A stretch of 64,000 nucleotides of DNA from positions 7,192,001-7,256,000 of the forward strand of contig NZ_JAPEOZ010000001.1 in the NCBI RefSeq assembly GCF_026340655.1, written 5' to 3'. The DNA is from Streptomyces sp. NBC_01275. Its GTDB lineage: Bacteria > Actinomycetota > Actinomycetes > Streptomycetales > Streptomycetaceae. Shown here piece after piece: positions 28,389 to 37,254 of this stretch (its first letter is position 1; each line of letters begins with the position of its first letter). The position numbers were made by a program, and so were the translations under genes. A model generated the notes under the pieces. It was not told where the DNA came from. It saw only the letters and a list, made by a program, of their open reading frames with translations, and ran no database searches.

Positions 28389-28490
28389 GCCGAGGACCGG
28401 ACCGCGCGCTGAGCCGAGGACCGAACGGCGTACTGATCGGCGTACCGAACCGCGCACCGAACCCGCGTACTGAAGGCGTCCTGAGCGGTG
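28389..28490. repeat. Imperfect tandem repeats between the PatA-type and DUF5998 genes
   Basis: GCTGAGCCGAGGACCG and variants recur (…CTGAGCCGAGGACCGGACCGC, CTGAGCCGAGGACCGAACGGC, then GTACTGATCGGCGTACCGAACC, GCGCACCGAACCCGCGTACTG). The unit is about 25-30 bp and degenerates rightward. No gene is visible in it. Confidence 0.6.
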
Positions 28491-28525
28491 CCTCGCAGTC
28501 AGTGGGTCCCCGTAGGATGGAGGAC

Positions 28526-29113
28526 ATGGCCAAGACCAGTACGACGACCCAGGGGCTGCGCTCGGCGATCGAGCGCAGCGGCTACTACCCGGCCCTCGTG
28601 GCCGAGGCGGTGGAGGCCGCCGTGGGCGGCGAGCCGATCCGGTCGTTCCTGGTCCACCAGGAGACCACGTTCGACCAGAACGAGGTGCGTCGGCATGTGA
28701 CCGTGCTGGTCCTCACCGGCAACCGCTTCATCGTCAGCCACACCGACGAGCAGGCCGCCGACACCACGTCCCCGACGCCGTACGCCACGACGTCCACGGA
28801 GTCCGTGAAGCTCGGCCGGATCTCGTCGGTCGTGCTGAGCCGGGTGGTCGCCAACCCGGAGTCGTACACGCCGGGCACCCTGCCGCGCGAGGTCGTGCTG
28901 ACCATCGGGTGGGGCGCCGTCTCCCGCATCGACCTGGAGCCGGCCGCCTGCGGCGACCCCAACTGCGACGCCGACCACGGCTACACGGGCAACTCGACGG
29001 CCGACGACCTCAGCCTGCGCGTCAGCGAGGCGGGCGACGGCCCGGAGACGGTGCGCCAAGCGCTCGCCTTCGCGCAGTCGCTCTCCGAGGCGACCGCGGA
29101 CGTCACCCGCTGA
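28526..29113 (+). CDS. DUF5998 family protein
   Basis: 195 residues, starting MAKTSTTTQGLRSAIERSGYYPALVAEAVEAA. It is a soluble protein with the conserved HQETTFDQNEVRRHVTVLVLTGNRFIVSHTDE, a pleckstrin-like beta pattern, and a paired Cys/Asp segment (CGDPNCDADHGY). It is widespread in actinobacteria but without a known role. TAGGAT at 28513-28518 lies seven bases before the ATG and may be a -10 for a leaderless transcript; a nine-base-longer start (ATG 28517) is possible. The stop overlaps the next ATG (tgatg), so it forms an operon with the phosphodiesterase gene. Confidence 0.82.
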   Translation: MAKTSTTTQGLRSAIERSGYYPALVAEAVEAAVGGEPIRSFLVHQETTFDQNEVRRHVTVLVLTGNRFIVSHTDEQAADTTSPTPYATTSTESVKLGRISSVVLSRVVANPESYTPGTLPREVVLTIGWGAVSRIDLEPAACGDPNCDADHGYTGNSTADDLSLRVSEAGDGPETVRQALAFAQSLSEATADVTR

Positions 29114-30309
29114 TGGCTCTGCCCGCCCCCTGGGACCACCCCGAACCCCTCGCGGTCGCCTCCGCCCCCGTCCCCGCGTACGGCTCCGGCTCCCTCGCCG
29201 ACCTGCTGCCCACGCTGGCCGCCGGTATGGGCGTGCCCGGCATGACCGCGGCGATCGAGGAGCTGACCCCGGCCGACCGCAACTGCGTCTTCCTGATCGA
29301 CGGCCTCGGCTGGGAGCAGATCAAGGACCACGCCGACGAGGCGCCCTATCTGCACGCCCTCCTCGGCAGCTCGCGCGGCGGCACCGGACGCCCGCTCACC
29401 GCCGGCTACCCGGCGACCACCGCGACCTCCCTCGCCTCCGTCGGCACCGGCCTCCCGCCGGGCGCCCACGGCCTGCCCGGCTACACCGTGCGCAACCCCG
29501 CCACCGGCGCGCTGATGAACCAGCTCCGCTGGCAGCCCTGGACGGACCCGCACGCCTGGCAGCCCTACCCCACCGTCTTCCAGCTCGCCCACGCGGCGGG
29601 CGTGCACACGGCCCAGGTGTCCTCGCCCGCCTTCCAGAGCACCCCGCTGACCAAGGTGGCCCTCAGCGGCGGCACGTTCCACGGACGGCTGACCGGCGAG
29701 GAGCGCATGGACCTCGCCGCCGAGCAGCTCGCCGCCGGCGACCGCTCCCTGGTGTACACGTACTACGCCGAGCTGGACGGCGCCGGGCACCGCTACGGCG
29801 TCGCCTCCGACACCTGGCGCGGCCAGCTCATGTACGTCGACCGGCTCGTCCAGCGCCTCGCCGAGCAGCTCCCCCCGCGCAGCGCGCTCTACGTCACCGC
29901 CGACCACGGCATGGTCGACGTGCCCTTCGACGACGAGCACCGCATCGACTTCGACGCGGACTGGGAACTGCGCGCCGGGGTGGCCCTGCTGGGCGGCGAG
30001 GGCCGCGCCCGGCACGTCTACGCGCTGCCGGGCGCCGAGAACGATGTTCTGACCTGCTGGCGCGAGGTGATCGGCGAGCAGTTCTGGGTGGCCTCGCGGG
30101 ACGAGGCGATCGCGGCCGGCTGGTTCGGCCGCCCCGACGGGATCGACGAGCGGGTGTACGCCCGCCTCGGCGACGTGATCGCGGCCGCCCGGGACGACGT
30201 CCTGATCATCGCCTCCGAGCGGGAGCCCAAGGAGTCCGCGATGGTCGGCAACCACGGCTCCATGACCCCTGCCGAGCAACTGGTCCCCCTGCTCGAAGTA
30301 CGCTCCTGA
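29113..30309 (+). CDS. Alkaline-phosphatase-superfamily phosphodiesterase
   Basis: 398 residues. The metal and nucleophile motifs of the type I phosphodiesterase/nucleotide pyrophosphatase family are visible: VFLIDGLGWEQI (first metal Asp), YPATTATSLASVGTG (nucleophile Thr region), YYAELDGAGHRYG and VTADHGMVDV (metal His/Asp). No signal peptide is seen, so a cytoplasmic role in cleaving a nucleotide or phosphodiester is likely. The C-terminus GNHGSMTPAEQLVPLL supplies the last metal His. It overlaps the DUF5998 stop and is followed by thymidine kinase, giving a possible nucleotide-related operon. Confidence 0.88.
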   Translation: MALPAPWDHPEPLAVASAPVPAYGSGSLADLLPTLAAGMGVPGMTAAIEELTPADRNCVFLIDGLGWEQIKDHADEAPYLHALLGSSRGGTGRPLTAGYPATTATSLASVGTGLPPGAHGLPGYTVRNPATGALMNQLRWQPWTDPHAWQPYPTVFQLAHAAGVHTAQVSSPAFQSTPLTKVALSGGTFHGRLTGEERMDLAAEQLAAGDRSLVYTYYAELDGAGHRYGVASDTWRGQLMYVDRLVQRLAEQLPPRSALYVTADHGMVDVPFDDEHRIDFDADWELRAGVALLGGEGRARHVYALPGAENDVLTCWREVIGEQFWVASRDEAIAAGWFGRPDGIDERVYARLGDVIAAARDDVLIIASEREPKESAMVGNHGSMTPAEQLVPLLEVRS

Positions 30310-30355
30310 AGCGCATCGCTCTCTTCCCTCTTTGCCGAAAGGTGCTCAACTCCCC

Positions 30356-31003
30356 ATGCCCGAGCTGGTGTTCTTCTCCGGAACCATGGACTGCGGGAAG
30401 TCGACGCTGGCGCTGCAGATCGAGCACAACCGGTCCGCGCGCGGCCTCCAGGGCATGATCTTCACCCGTGACGACCGTGCCGGCGAGGGCAAGCTCTCCT
30501 CACGACTCGGCCTGGTCACCGACGCGGTCGAGGTCGAGGACGGACAGGACCTGTACGCGTCCCTCGTCGACCACCTCTCGCAGGGCGGCCGCGCGGACTA
30601 CGTGATCGCGGACGAGGCACAGTTCCTGGCCGAGGAGCAGATCGACCAGCTCGCGCGCGTGGTCGACGACCTCGGCATCGACGTCTACGCCTTCGGCATC
30701 ACCACCGACTTCCGCTCCAAGCTGTTCCCCGGCTCCCAGCGCCTCGTCGAACTCGCCGACCGCGTCGAGGTCCTCCAGGTCGAGGCCCTGTGCTGGTGCG
30801 GCGCCCGCGCCACGCACAACGCCCGCACGGTGGGCGGCGTCATGGTCGTCGAGGGCGCGCAGGTCGTCGTAGGCGATGTCGACCAGGCGGACACCGTCGG
30901 CTACGAGGTCCTGTGCCGCCGCCATCACCGCCGCCGTATGACGTCGGCGTCGGCCCGGGCGGCGGCCCTGTCCCCGGACGTGCTGCCGGTGCACCAGCTC
31001 TAG
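30356..31003 (+). CDS. tdk: Thymidine kinase (type II)
   Basis: 215 residues. P-loop FFSGTMDCGKSTLAL near the N-terminus, Walker B-like VIADEAQFL (catalytic Glu), and the zinc-lasso cysteines CWCGARATHNAR and CRRHH at the C-terminus all mark a type II thymidine kinase, which phosphorylates thymidine for salvage into dTMP. The short N-terminal extension is absent. ATG 30356 has GAAAGG upstream; it starts 46 bp after the phosphodiesterase stop and may share its transcript. Confidence 0.95.
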   Translation: MPELVFFSGTMDCGKSTLALQIEHNRSARGLQGMIFTRDDRAGEGKLSSRLGLVTDAVEVEDGQDLYASLVDHLSQGGRADYVIADEAQFLAEEQIDQLARVVDDLGIDVYAFGITTDFRSKLFPGSQRLVELADRVEVLQVEALCWCGARATHNARTVGGVMVVEGAQVVVGDVDQADTVGYEVLCRRHHRRRMTSASARAAALSPDVLPVHQL

Positions 31004-31033
31004 AGCGCGCCCGACCGCCTGAGCGAGCCCTCC

Positions 31034-31837
31034 CTAGCGAGGTCCCTCGATGAGGGCGAAGCGGGCCCCCTCGGGGTCGGCCACCGTCGCCACGCGCCCG
31101 TGGGCGCTGTCCCGGGCCGGGGCGAGGACGCGCCCGCCGAGGTCGGTGACGAGGGCGAGGGAGGCATCCGTGTCCGCCGCCTCGAAGTACGTCATCCAGT
31201 GCGGACCCTGGTCCCGGGGCAGGCTGTTGCCGACGCCGTGCAGGCCGGCGACGGGACGGCCGGCGACGTGCAGGGTGACGTAGTCGAAGTCGGCGGAGAC
31301 CACGGCCTCCTCCTCGTAGCCGAATACCGTCTCGTAGAACTTGGCGACGCTCTCGGTCTCGAAGGTCACCAGTTCGTTCCAGGCGGGCGTGCCGGGGACG
31401 CCGGTGAGGTCCGTGCCGGGGTGGGCCACCGCCTGCCAGATGCCGAAGACGGCGCCCGCCGGATCGGAGCCGATCGCCAGCCGGCCGGCGTCGGCGGCGT
31501 CCAGCGGGCCGACGCCGATCGTGCCGCCGCACAGCCGTACCGTTTCGGCGGTCGCGTCCACGTCGTCCGAGGCCAGGTAGGGCGTCCACGCGACGGGCAG
31601 ATGCCGGTCCGGGGGCAGTTGGCCGATGCCGGCCACCTCACGGCCGTCGAGCAGAGCCCGCACATAGGGGCCCAGCTGCTGTGGACCGGGTTGGAATTCC
31701 CAACCGAACAGCTCGCCGTAGAACGCCTGGGTCGTCGTCAACCCGTGCACCATCAGACTCACCCAACAGGGTGTGCCGGTCGCGTACCGAGCGTGCGCCG
31801 CGCCGTTCAGGCCGGCCGACCCGCGTCCCTCGGTCAT
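31034..31837 (-). CDS. VOC (glyoxalase-fold) family protein with two tandem domains
   Basis: 267 residues. Two vicinal-oxygen-chelate repeats are visible: the first from GTPCWVSLMVHGLTTTQAFYGELFGWEF to SDPAGAVFGIWQ, the second from WNELVTFETESVAKFYETVFGYE to ADPEGARFALIEGPR. Such two-domain proteins resemble glyoxalase/bleomycin-resistance proteins and hydroxylases' relatives; the substrate is unknown. ATG 31837 follows GAGGAGAGAG; a GTG at 31843 is an in-frame alternative. It converges on thymidine kinase and is divergent from the rhodanese gene. Confidence 0.88.
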   Translation of the reverse strand: MTEGRGSAGLNGAAHARYATGTPCWVSLMVHGLTTTQAFYGELFGWEFQPGPQQLGPYVRALLDGREVAGIGQLPPDRHLPVAWTPYLASDDVDATAETVRLCGGTIGVGPLDAADAGRLAIGSDPAGAVFGIWQAVAHPGTDLTGVPGTPAWNELVTFETESVAKFYETVFGYEEEAVVSADFDYVTLHVAGRPVAGLHGVGNSLPRDQGPHWMTYFEAADTDASLALVTDLGGRVLAPARDSAHGRVATVADPEGARFALIEGPR

Positions 31838-32133
31838 CGTCACTCTCTCCTCGGCCCCTCGCGGTGGCCGCGTCGCTTCCGCTCTCCGGAACCGAGCCGG
31901 TGGTGTACGCACCACCCCTGGCGTCACGCCCTCGGGCGGACCGCCGCTCCGTGCCCCGGGACGGAGGATGCCCGATGTGCCGTCTTCCCTCGGTGTCCGT
32001 ACGGTTGTCGCCCTATGTCGATCGCCTGTACGGCACGTGCCCGATCCCGTACGCCTCGTGATCGGGCCTGTCCGGCCGAGCACAGTAGCCGGACATGGGC
32101 GATGGGGCCACCCCGTGCGCAAGGATGGTGGCC

Positions 32134-32985
32134 ATGAACGCCATCATCTCCGCATCCGAACTCGCGAGCGACCTGACGGGGGCCAACCCGCCGGTCGTGC
32201 TCGACGTCCGCTGGCAGCTCACCCTGGCGAAGGCGGCAGGGGAGCCGCCGTTCGACGGCCGGGCCGCGTACGCCGCCGGACACGTGCCCGGCGCGGTCTA
32301 CGTCGACCTGGACCGGGAGCTCGCCGGCACGCCCGGGACCGGCGGCCGGCATCCGCTGCCCGACGTCACGGAGTTCGGCGCCGCGATGCGCCGGGCGGGC
32401 GTCTCGGCCGGCCGGCCGGTGGTCGTCTACGACGGCGGACAGGGCTGGGCGGCGGCCCGCGCATGGTGGCTGCTGTGCTGGACGGGTCACCCGGACGTGC
32501 GGGTCCTCGACGGCGGGTTGCCGACCTGGGAGGGGGAGCTCTCGGTCGACGTCCCCGCGCCCCTGGAGGGCGACTTCGCGCCGACGCCGGGGGCCGTGGG
32601 CCTCCTCGACGCGGACGCGGCCGCCGCGCTCGCCGGCTCCGGGGTGCTGTTCGACGCCCGCGCGGGGGAGCGGTACCGGGGCGAGGTCGAGCCGATCGAC
32701 CGGGTCGGCGGGCACATTCCGGGCGCCGTGTCCGCGCCCACGACCGCCAACGTGGGCCCGGACGGCCGCTTCCTGCCCGCCGAGGAGCTGCGCAGCCGCT
32801 TCAAGACGCTGGGGGCCCACGACGGGGCCGAGGTGGGCGTGTACTGCGGCTCGGGCGTCTCCGGCGCCCACGAGGTGCTGGCCCTGGCCGCGGCGGGCAT
32901 CCCGGCCGCGCTGTACGTGGGCTCCTGGTCGGAGTGGTCCTCGGACCCGGCCCGACCGGTCGCCGTCGGCCCCGACCCCCGATGA
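32134..32985 (+). CDS. Thiosulfate/3-mercaptopyruvate sulfurtransferase (tandem rhodanese)
   Basis: 283 residues with two rhodanese modules. The first (residues 10-135, LDVRWQL...AAGHVPGAVYVDLD) lacks a cysteine at the active loop. The second carries the active loop CGSGVSG (Cys238) after FDARAGERYRGE and DRVGGHIPGAVSAP. The loop CGSGV(S/T) favours mercaptopyruvate over thiosulfate as donor in related enzymes, though this is only indicative. Cytoplasmic. ATG 32134 is preceded by AAGGATGG. A strong hairpin terminator follows. Confidence 0.92.
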   Translation: MNAIISASELASDLTGANPPVVLDVRWQLTLAKAAGEPPFDGRAAYAAGHVPGAVYVDLDRELAGTPGTGGRHPLPDVTEFGAAMRRAGVSAGRPVVVYDGGQGWAAARAWWLLCWTGHPDVRVLDGGLPTWEGELSVDVPAPLEGDFAPTPGAVGLLDADAAAALAGSGVLFDARAGERYRGEVEPIDRVGGHIPGAVSAPTTANVGPDGRFLPAEELRSRFKTLGAHDGAEVGVYCGSGVSGAHEVLALAAAGIPAALYVGSWSEWSSDPARPVAVGPDPR

Positions 32986-33002
32986 CCCCTCCTCGCGCGA
33001 AG

Positions 33003-33026
33003 GCGTGACGCGGGCCCGCGTCACGC
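33003..33026. repeat. Perfect 24-bp palindrome after the rhodanese gene
   Basis: GCGTGACGCGGG (33003-33014) is followed directly by its exact reverse complement CCCGCGTCACGC (33015-33026). It lies 18 bp after the rhodanese stop and 19 bp before a separate terminator hairpin. Confidence 0.85.
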
Positions 33027-33044
33027 GGGTGCGACGCGGACATG

Positions 33045-33079
33045 CGGGAGGGCCGCACCGAACAGGTGCGGCCCTCCCG
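33045..33079. terminator. Bidirectional terminator between the rhodanese gene and sepH
   Basis: CGGGAGGGCCGCACC (33045-33059) pairs perfectly over 15 bp with GGTGCGGCCCTCCCG (33065-33079) around GAACA. It lies between convergent genes. Confidence 0.85.
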
Positions 33080-33151
33080 TACGTATCAACCGGTGTGCGC
33101 CCCTGCGGCGGCCCACTCCCGCTCCTTCTTCTGCTACCCCTGCTACTTCTA

Positions 33152-34192
33152 CTACTCCTGCTTCTTGCGCCGGGTCCCGAACACGATCTCGTCCCAGCTC
33201 GGCACCGCGGCCCGGCGGCCCGGACGGACGCCGTCCGCCTCGGCCTGCCGGTCGGTCGCGCCGATGAGCCGGTCACGGTGGCTGCCGACGGAGCGCGGCA
33301 TGAGCACGTCCGCGTAGGCGGAACCGGCGGACGCGGCGGGGGCCGGGGGCTCCTCGGCGTCCGGATCCTGCTCGTCCGGCTCCTCTGTCGGGGGCTCCGA
33401 CGGACGCTCCGGGACGACCAGGTCGCCCCGGAAGCTCGGCACCGCCTCCAGCAGGCTGGTCAGCGAGTCCCGCTCCCGCTCGCCGACGGCCTCCTCGGCC
33501 GGTTCGGACGGCGGCGCGGGCGGAGTCGGCCGTTCCAGGGCGCGGTCCATCGTGCGGTCGCGCGGCAGCCGTGCGATCCGCGGGACGAACGGAAAGCTGG
33601 GCTCCGGCGCGGTGAGGTCGTCGGACTCACCGATCAGCGAGCGCGCCTCGTCGTCGACGGCCTGGACGAGCCGCCGGGGCGGGTCGTACGTCCAGCTCGC
33701 CGAGTGCGGTTCGCCCGCGACCAGATAGACCAGCAGGACTTCCCAGGTGCCGTCGTCGCGGCGCCACGAGTCCCACTGGACGGTGTCCTTGTCGGCGCCG
33801 CGCAGCAGCAGCCGCTCCTGGACGGCTTCGCCGAGCTGTGGCCCGGCCGCGTTCTCTCCGGGCCGGCGGACGGGCGTCTTGCGGGCCCGCTCGGCCATGA
33901 AGGCGCGCTCGGCCAGCACGGGGCCCTCGAAACGCCGTACGCGATCGACGGGGATGCCTGCCATCTGCGCGACTTCTTCCGCGGTCGCGCCGGCACGTAT
34001 ACGCGCCTGGATGTCGCGGGGGCGGAGATGGCTCTCCACCTCGATCTCGATCTGGCCGAGGCGGGGACGGTCGCCGCGTACGGCGGCGCGCAGACGCTCA
34101 TCGATCGGAAGCGTGTACTCCGTGCTGTCCGCAGCCTTCAGCACCAGCCGTGTGCCGTCATTCGAGACGGCCACGACACGCAGTTCGGGCAT
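33152..34192 (-). CDS. sepH: SepH, FtsZ-binding cell-division protein
   Basis: 346 residues. The N-terminal DUF3071 domain (MPELRVVAVSNDGTRLVLKAADSTEYTLPIDERLRAAVRGD) contains an HTH-like segment (PRDIQARIRAGATAEEVAQMAGIPVDRVRRFEGPVLAER). A long acidic, Pro-rich linker leads to the short conserved C-terminal motif PSWDEIVFGTRRK. SepH is an actinobacterial protein (SCO5855 in S. coelicolor, from memory) that binds FtsZ and promotes Z-ring assembly during sporulation septation. ATG 34192 follows GGGAGG. Directly after the stop the frame continues through a purine-rich run with several more TAG codons. Confidence 0.95.
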   Translation of the reverse strand: MPELRVVAVSNDGTRLVLKAADSTEYTLPIDERLRAAVRGDRPRLGQIEIEVESHLRPRDIQARIRAGATAEEVAQMAGIPVDRVRRFEGPVLAERAFMAERARKTPVRRPGENAAGPQLGEAVQERLLLRGADKDTVQWDSWRRDDGTWEVLLVYLVAGEPHSASWTYDPPRRLVQAVDDEARSLIGESDDLTAPEPSFPFVPRIARLPRDRTMDRALERPTPPAPPSEPAEEAVGERERDSLTSLLEAVPSFRGDLVVPERPSEPPTEEPDEQDPDAEEPPAPAASAGSAYADVLMPRSVGSHRDRLIGATDRQAEADGVRPGRRAAVPSWDEIVFGTRRKKQE

Positions 34193-34611
34193 GGGGACCT
34201 CCCGGGTGGTGCCTGCCGACGTCACGTGCGTCGCTGCTTCCGCTAGTCGAGTGTGGCCTGCCCGGGTGCAGCCTGCCACAACCTTGCCGAGTTGCCCGGC
34301 GTGTCGGGCAGGGGCCCTTGATCGCCGTTATGACACGGTTACTGATTCGCCACGCTAAGTGACCAATGTCGTCACCCTGTGCAACTGGGTCCCCTCCTGG
34401 CGGTCCAGCAAGGCCCCGGACATCCTGGTGGGAGACCGGGCCCCAGGGCTCGCAACAGTACTCCATTTGGGCCACGTGCGTGGATTGGCGCGCCACCCAA
34501 CTTCTGGCAAGAGGTGGGACTTGGCCGTGCTGGACGCCCTTTTGGCGATCTTGAAAGTGGTGTACTTCACGCAATCGGTAGAAATGGAACCGGTCCCGGC
34601 GCAGCTGTTCG
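34193..34611. other. 419-bp region of lower GC with an uncertain plus-strand ORF
   Basis: Part of this holds the sepH promoter. A plus-strand frame from GTG 34359 (MTNVVTLCNWVPSW...) stays open to 34688, overlapping the end of the FAD oxidase gene by 77 bp. Its third positions are only moderately GC-rich, there is no ribosome site, and I recognise no family. A structured RNA is also possible: CCTGG/CCAGG and GGCCC/GGGCC arms occur at 34411-34446. I leave it unassigned. Confidence 0.3.
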
Positions 34612-35931
34612 CTACGACCCCAGAACCCTCCGCAAGTAGTCGTTCTGGAACAGGCGGTCGGGATCCAGCCGATCCCGCAGCGCGGTGAACTCGCCGAAGC
34701 GCGGGTAGACCCCGGCGAAGTACTCCGCGTCCCGGGTGTGCACCTTGCCCCAGTGCGGCCGGCCCTCGTGCGCGGTGAAGATGCGCTCGGCGGCGGTGAA
34801 GTACGCCTGATAGGGCGTGCCCTTGACCATGTGGACGGCGATGTACGCGCTGTCGCGGCCGGAGGCGGTGGACAGCGTGATGTCGTCGGCCGGCGCGGTG
34901 CGCACCTCCACGGGGAAGCTGATCCGCAGGCCCGAGCGCTCGACGGTCGTCCTCAGCTCGCGCAGCACCCCGGTCACGGCCTCGCGCGGGACGGCGAACT
35001 CCATCTCCACGAACCGCACCCGGCGCGGAGAGGTGAAGACCTTGTAGGGAATGTCGGTGTACGTCCGCGCGGACAGGGCCTTGCTGGAGATCCGGGCGAT
35101 CGTCGGGATCGTGGCGGGCGCCGCGCGGCCGACCCACTGGGCCGCCTGGAAGACGCCGTTGGAGAGGAACTCGTCCTCGATCCAGCCCGCGACCTGCCCC
35201 ACCGGCTCGCGCGGGCCCGCGCTGCGGTTGTTGCGCTTGGTGTTGGTGCTGCCGGTGTGCGGGAACCAGTAGAACTCGAAGTGCTCGTTCTCGGCCCAGT
35301 GTTCGTCGAACTCGGCGAGCACCCGGTCGAACGGCATCGGCTCCTCGCGCGCGCTGAGCAGGAAGATCGGCTCGACGGCGAAGGTGATCGCGGTGACGAT
35401 GCCCAGGGCCCCGAGGCCGATCCGAGCGGCCGCGAACACCTCCGGGTTCTCCTTCTCGGAGCAGGTGAGCACCGATCCGTCGGCGGTGACCAGCTCCAGG
35501 CCCTTGATCTGGGCGGCGATCGAGGCGGACTCGCGTCCCGTGCCGTGCGTGCCGGTGCTGGTGGCCCCGGAGACCGTCTGCTCCATGATGTCGCCCATGT
35601 TCGTGAGCGACAGGCCCTCGCGCGCGAGAGCCAGGTTGAGTCTCTTGAGCGGGGTGCCGGCCTCGACCGTGACGGTCATGTCGTCTCGGTCGATCGCGCG
35701 TATCCCGGTCAACAGCTGAGGGCGGATCAGCACACCGTCCGTGGCGGCGATCGACGTGAAGGAGTGCCCGGTGCCGACCGCCTTCACCTTCAGCCCGTCC
35801 TCGGCGGCCCGGCGCACGGCCGCGGCCAGTTCGTCGACGGAGGCGGGCATGACCGCCCGCGCGGGACGTGCGGAGACGTTCCCGCCCCAGTTACGCCACG
35901 TGCCGTTCTTCCCGCTCGCTGTGCTGCCCAA
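34612..35931 (-). CDS. FAD-linked alditol/aldonolactone oxidase (VAO family)
   Basis: 439 residues from TTG 35931, chosen because GGGGAGG lies just upstream; a GTG at 35946 is an alternative. The FAD domain begins RAVMPASVDELAAAVRRA and has GTGHSF, where the His corresponds to the residue carrying covalent flavin in Streptomyces alditol oxidase. SGATSTGTHGTG is the second FAD block. The C-terminal ALO domain ends WGKVHTRDAEYFAGVYPRFGEFTALRDRLDPDRLFQNDYLRRVL. It would oxidise a polyol or sugar lactone using O2 and yield H2O2. The start lies 41 bp inside the end of the MFS gene, so the two are probably co-transcribed. Confidence 0.88.
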   Translation of the reverse strand: MGSTASGKNGTWRNWGGNVSARPARAVMPASVDELAAAVRRAAEDGLKVKAVGTGHSFTSIAATDGVLIRPQLLTGIRAIDRDDMTVTVEAGTPLKRLNLALAREGLSLTNMGDIMEQTVSGATSTGTHGTGRESASIAAQIKGLELVTADGSVLTCSEKENPEVFAAARIGLGALGIVTAITFAVEPIFLLSAREEPMPFDRVLAEFDEHWAENEHFEFYWFPHTGSTNTKRNNRSAGPREPVGQVAGWIEDEFLSNGVFQAAQWVGRAAPATIPTIARISSKALSARTYTDIPYKVFTSPRRVRFVEMEFAVPREAVTGVLRELRTTVERSGLRISFPVEVRTAPADDITLSTASGRDSAYIAVHMVKGTPYQAYFTAAERIFTAHEGRPHWGKVHTRDAEYFAGVYPRFGEFTALRDRLDPDRLFQNDYLRRVLGS

Positions 35932-37129
35932 CGGAGCCTCCCCGACCCGGAGCCGGCCTGCTGAGCCGGCGGTACCCCAGGAAACCGACCGCGGCCGCGA
36001 CGGCCCCGGACACCGCCGGAACCCCGTACCCGGCCCGCGCACCGGCCGAGTCGATGACCCAGCCGGCGATGGAGGAGCCGAGCGCCACCCCGACGGCGAG
36101 CCCGGTGCTGATCCAGGTCATGCCTTCGGTCAGTTGCGCGCGAGGTACGTGCTCTTCGATGAGGGACATCGTGGTGATCATCGTGGGAGCGATGGCCAGG
36201 CCCGCAACGAACAGCGCCACGGCCAGGAACGGCAAGTTTCCGACCAGTAGGAGGGGGATCATACTCACGGCCATCAGGGTGACGCCCAGCAGCCAGCGTC
36301 GTTCCGGCGCCCCCTTCGGGCGCAGCAGTCCGAACACGAGTCCGGCGACGCACGAGCCGGCCGCGTACAGCGCCAGGACGACGCTCGCGGCGCCCTGGTG
36401 GCCGCGCTCGTCGGCGAAGGCCACGGTGACCACGTCGACCGCCCCGAAGATCGCCCCCGTCGCCACGAAGGTGAACACCAGGACCTGCAGGCCGGGCGAG
36501 CGCAGCGCCGTGCCGCCGCCGCGCTCCTCGCGCGGGTGCGGCTCGGGCTCGGTGGCCCGCTGGGCGGTCAGCCAGAAGACGCCGACCGCGAGGAAGCAGG
36601 CGGCCAGCAGCGGCCCCGCCTCCGGGAACCAGGCCGTCGACAGACCGATGGAGATGATCGGCCCGAAGATGAAGCACATCTCGTCCACCACGGACTCGAA
36701 GGAGTACGCGGTGTGCAACTGCGGGGTGCCCCGGTACAGGGCCGCCCAGCGGGCCCGGATCATCGCGCCGAGGCTGGGCACGGCGCCGATGCCGGCGGCG
36801 CACACGAACAGCACCCAGTCCGGCCACTCGAAGTGCGCGGCCAGCAGCAGTCCGGCCGCCGCCGCGAGCGCGACCAGCGTCGCGGGACGCAGCACCCTTC
36901 GCTGCCCGTGCCGGTCCACCAGGCGTGAGATCTGCGGCCCGAAGACCGCGGCCGCCAGCGCGATGGTCGCCGACAGGACGCCCGCCAGCCCGTAACGGCC
37001 GGTGAGCTGGGAGACCATCGTGACCACGCCGATGCCCATCATCGACAAGGGCATCCGGCCGACGAACCCCGCGGCGGAGAAGCCCTTGGAGCCGGGGGCG
37101 GCGAACAGGGCGCGGTACGGGCTGGGCAC
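35891..37129 (-). CDS. MFS transporter
   Basis: 412 residues from GTG 37129 (VPSPYRALFAAPGSKGFSAAGFVGRMPLSMMGIGVVT), which has GGAG upstream; an open frame extends to ATG 37243. Twelve membrane helices are visible, with the loop 2-3 motif SRLVDRHGQRRVLRP. It looks like a small-molecule exporter. Downstream it overlaps the FAD oxidase gene; upstream it is divergent from ferrochelatase across a gap carrying an iron-box-like palindrome. Iron- or haem-linked export is therefore a reasonable guess, but no substrate can be read from the sequence. Confidence 0.85.
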   Translation of the reverse strand: MPSPYRALFAAPGSKGFSAAGFVGRMPLSMMGIGVVTMVSQLTGRYGLAGVLSATIALAAAVFGPQISRLVDRHGQRRVLRPATLVALAAAAGLLLAAHFEWPDWVLFVCAAGIGAVPSLGAMIRARWAALYRGTPQLHTAYSFESVVDEMCFIFGPIISIGLSTAWFPEAGPLLAACFLAVGVFWLTAQRATEPEPHPREERGGGTALRSPGLQVLVFTFVATGAIFGAVDVVTVAFADERGHQGAASVVLALYAAGSCVAGLVFGLLRPKGAPERRWLLGVTLMAVSMIPLLLVGNLPFLAVALFVAGLAIAPTMITTMSLIEEHVPRAQLTEGMTWISTGLAVGVALGSSIAGWVIDSAGARAGYGVPAVSGAVAAAVGFLGYRRLSRPAPGRGGSVGQHSEREERHVA

Positions 37130-37254
37130 GGAGGTCTCCGATGGGTCCGGTCCGGTCACGCGCGCGTGACGGCTCGGCGCGAGAGGGGAGAAGGCGGCTC
37201 GACACTGTCCGGTCACGCTCGGTAAGGCGTGAAGGCAGCCCATACAGCTTACGA

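Noticed and set aside
25026..28457. 1143-residue minus-strand frame joined to HPr
   Set aside because: Only the last 93 codons are HPr with its own ribosome site; the rest is antisense to the PatA-type gene.
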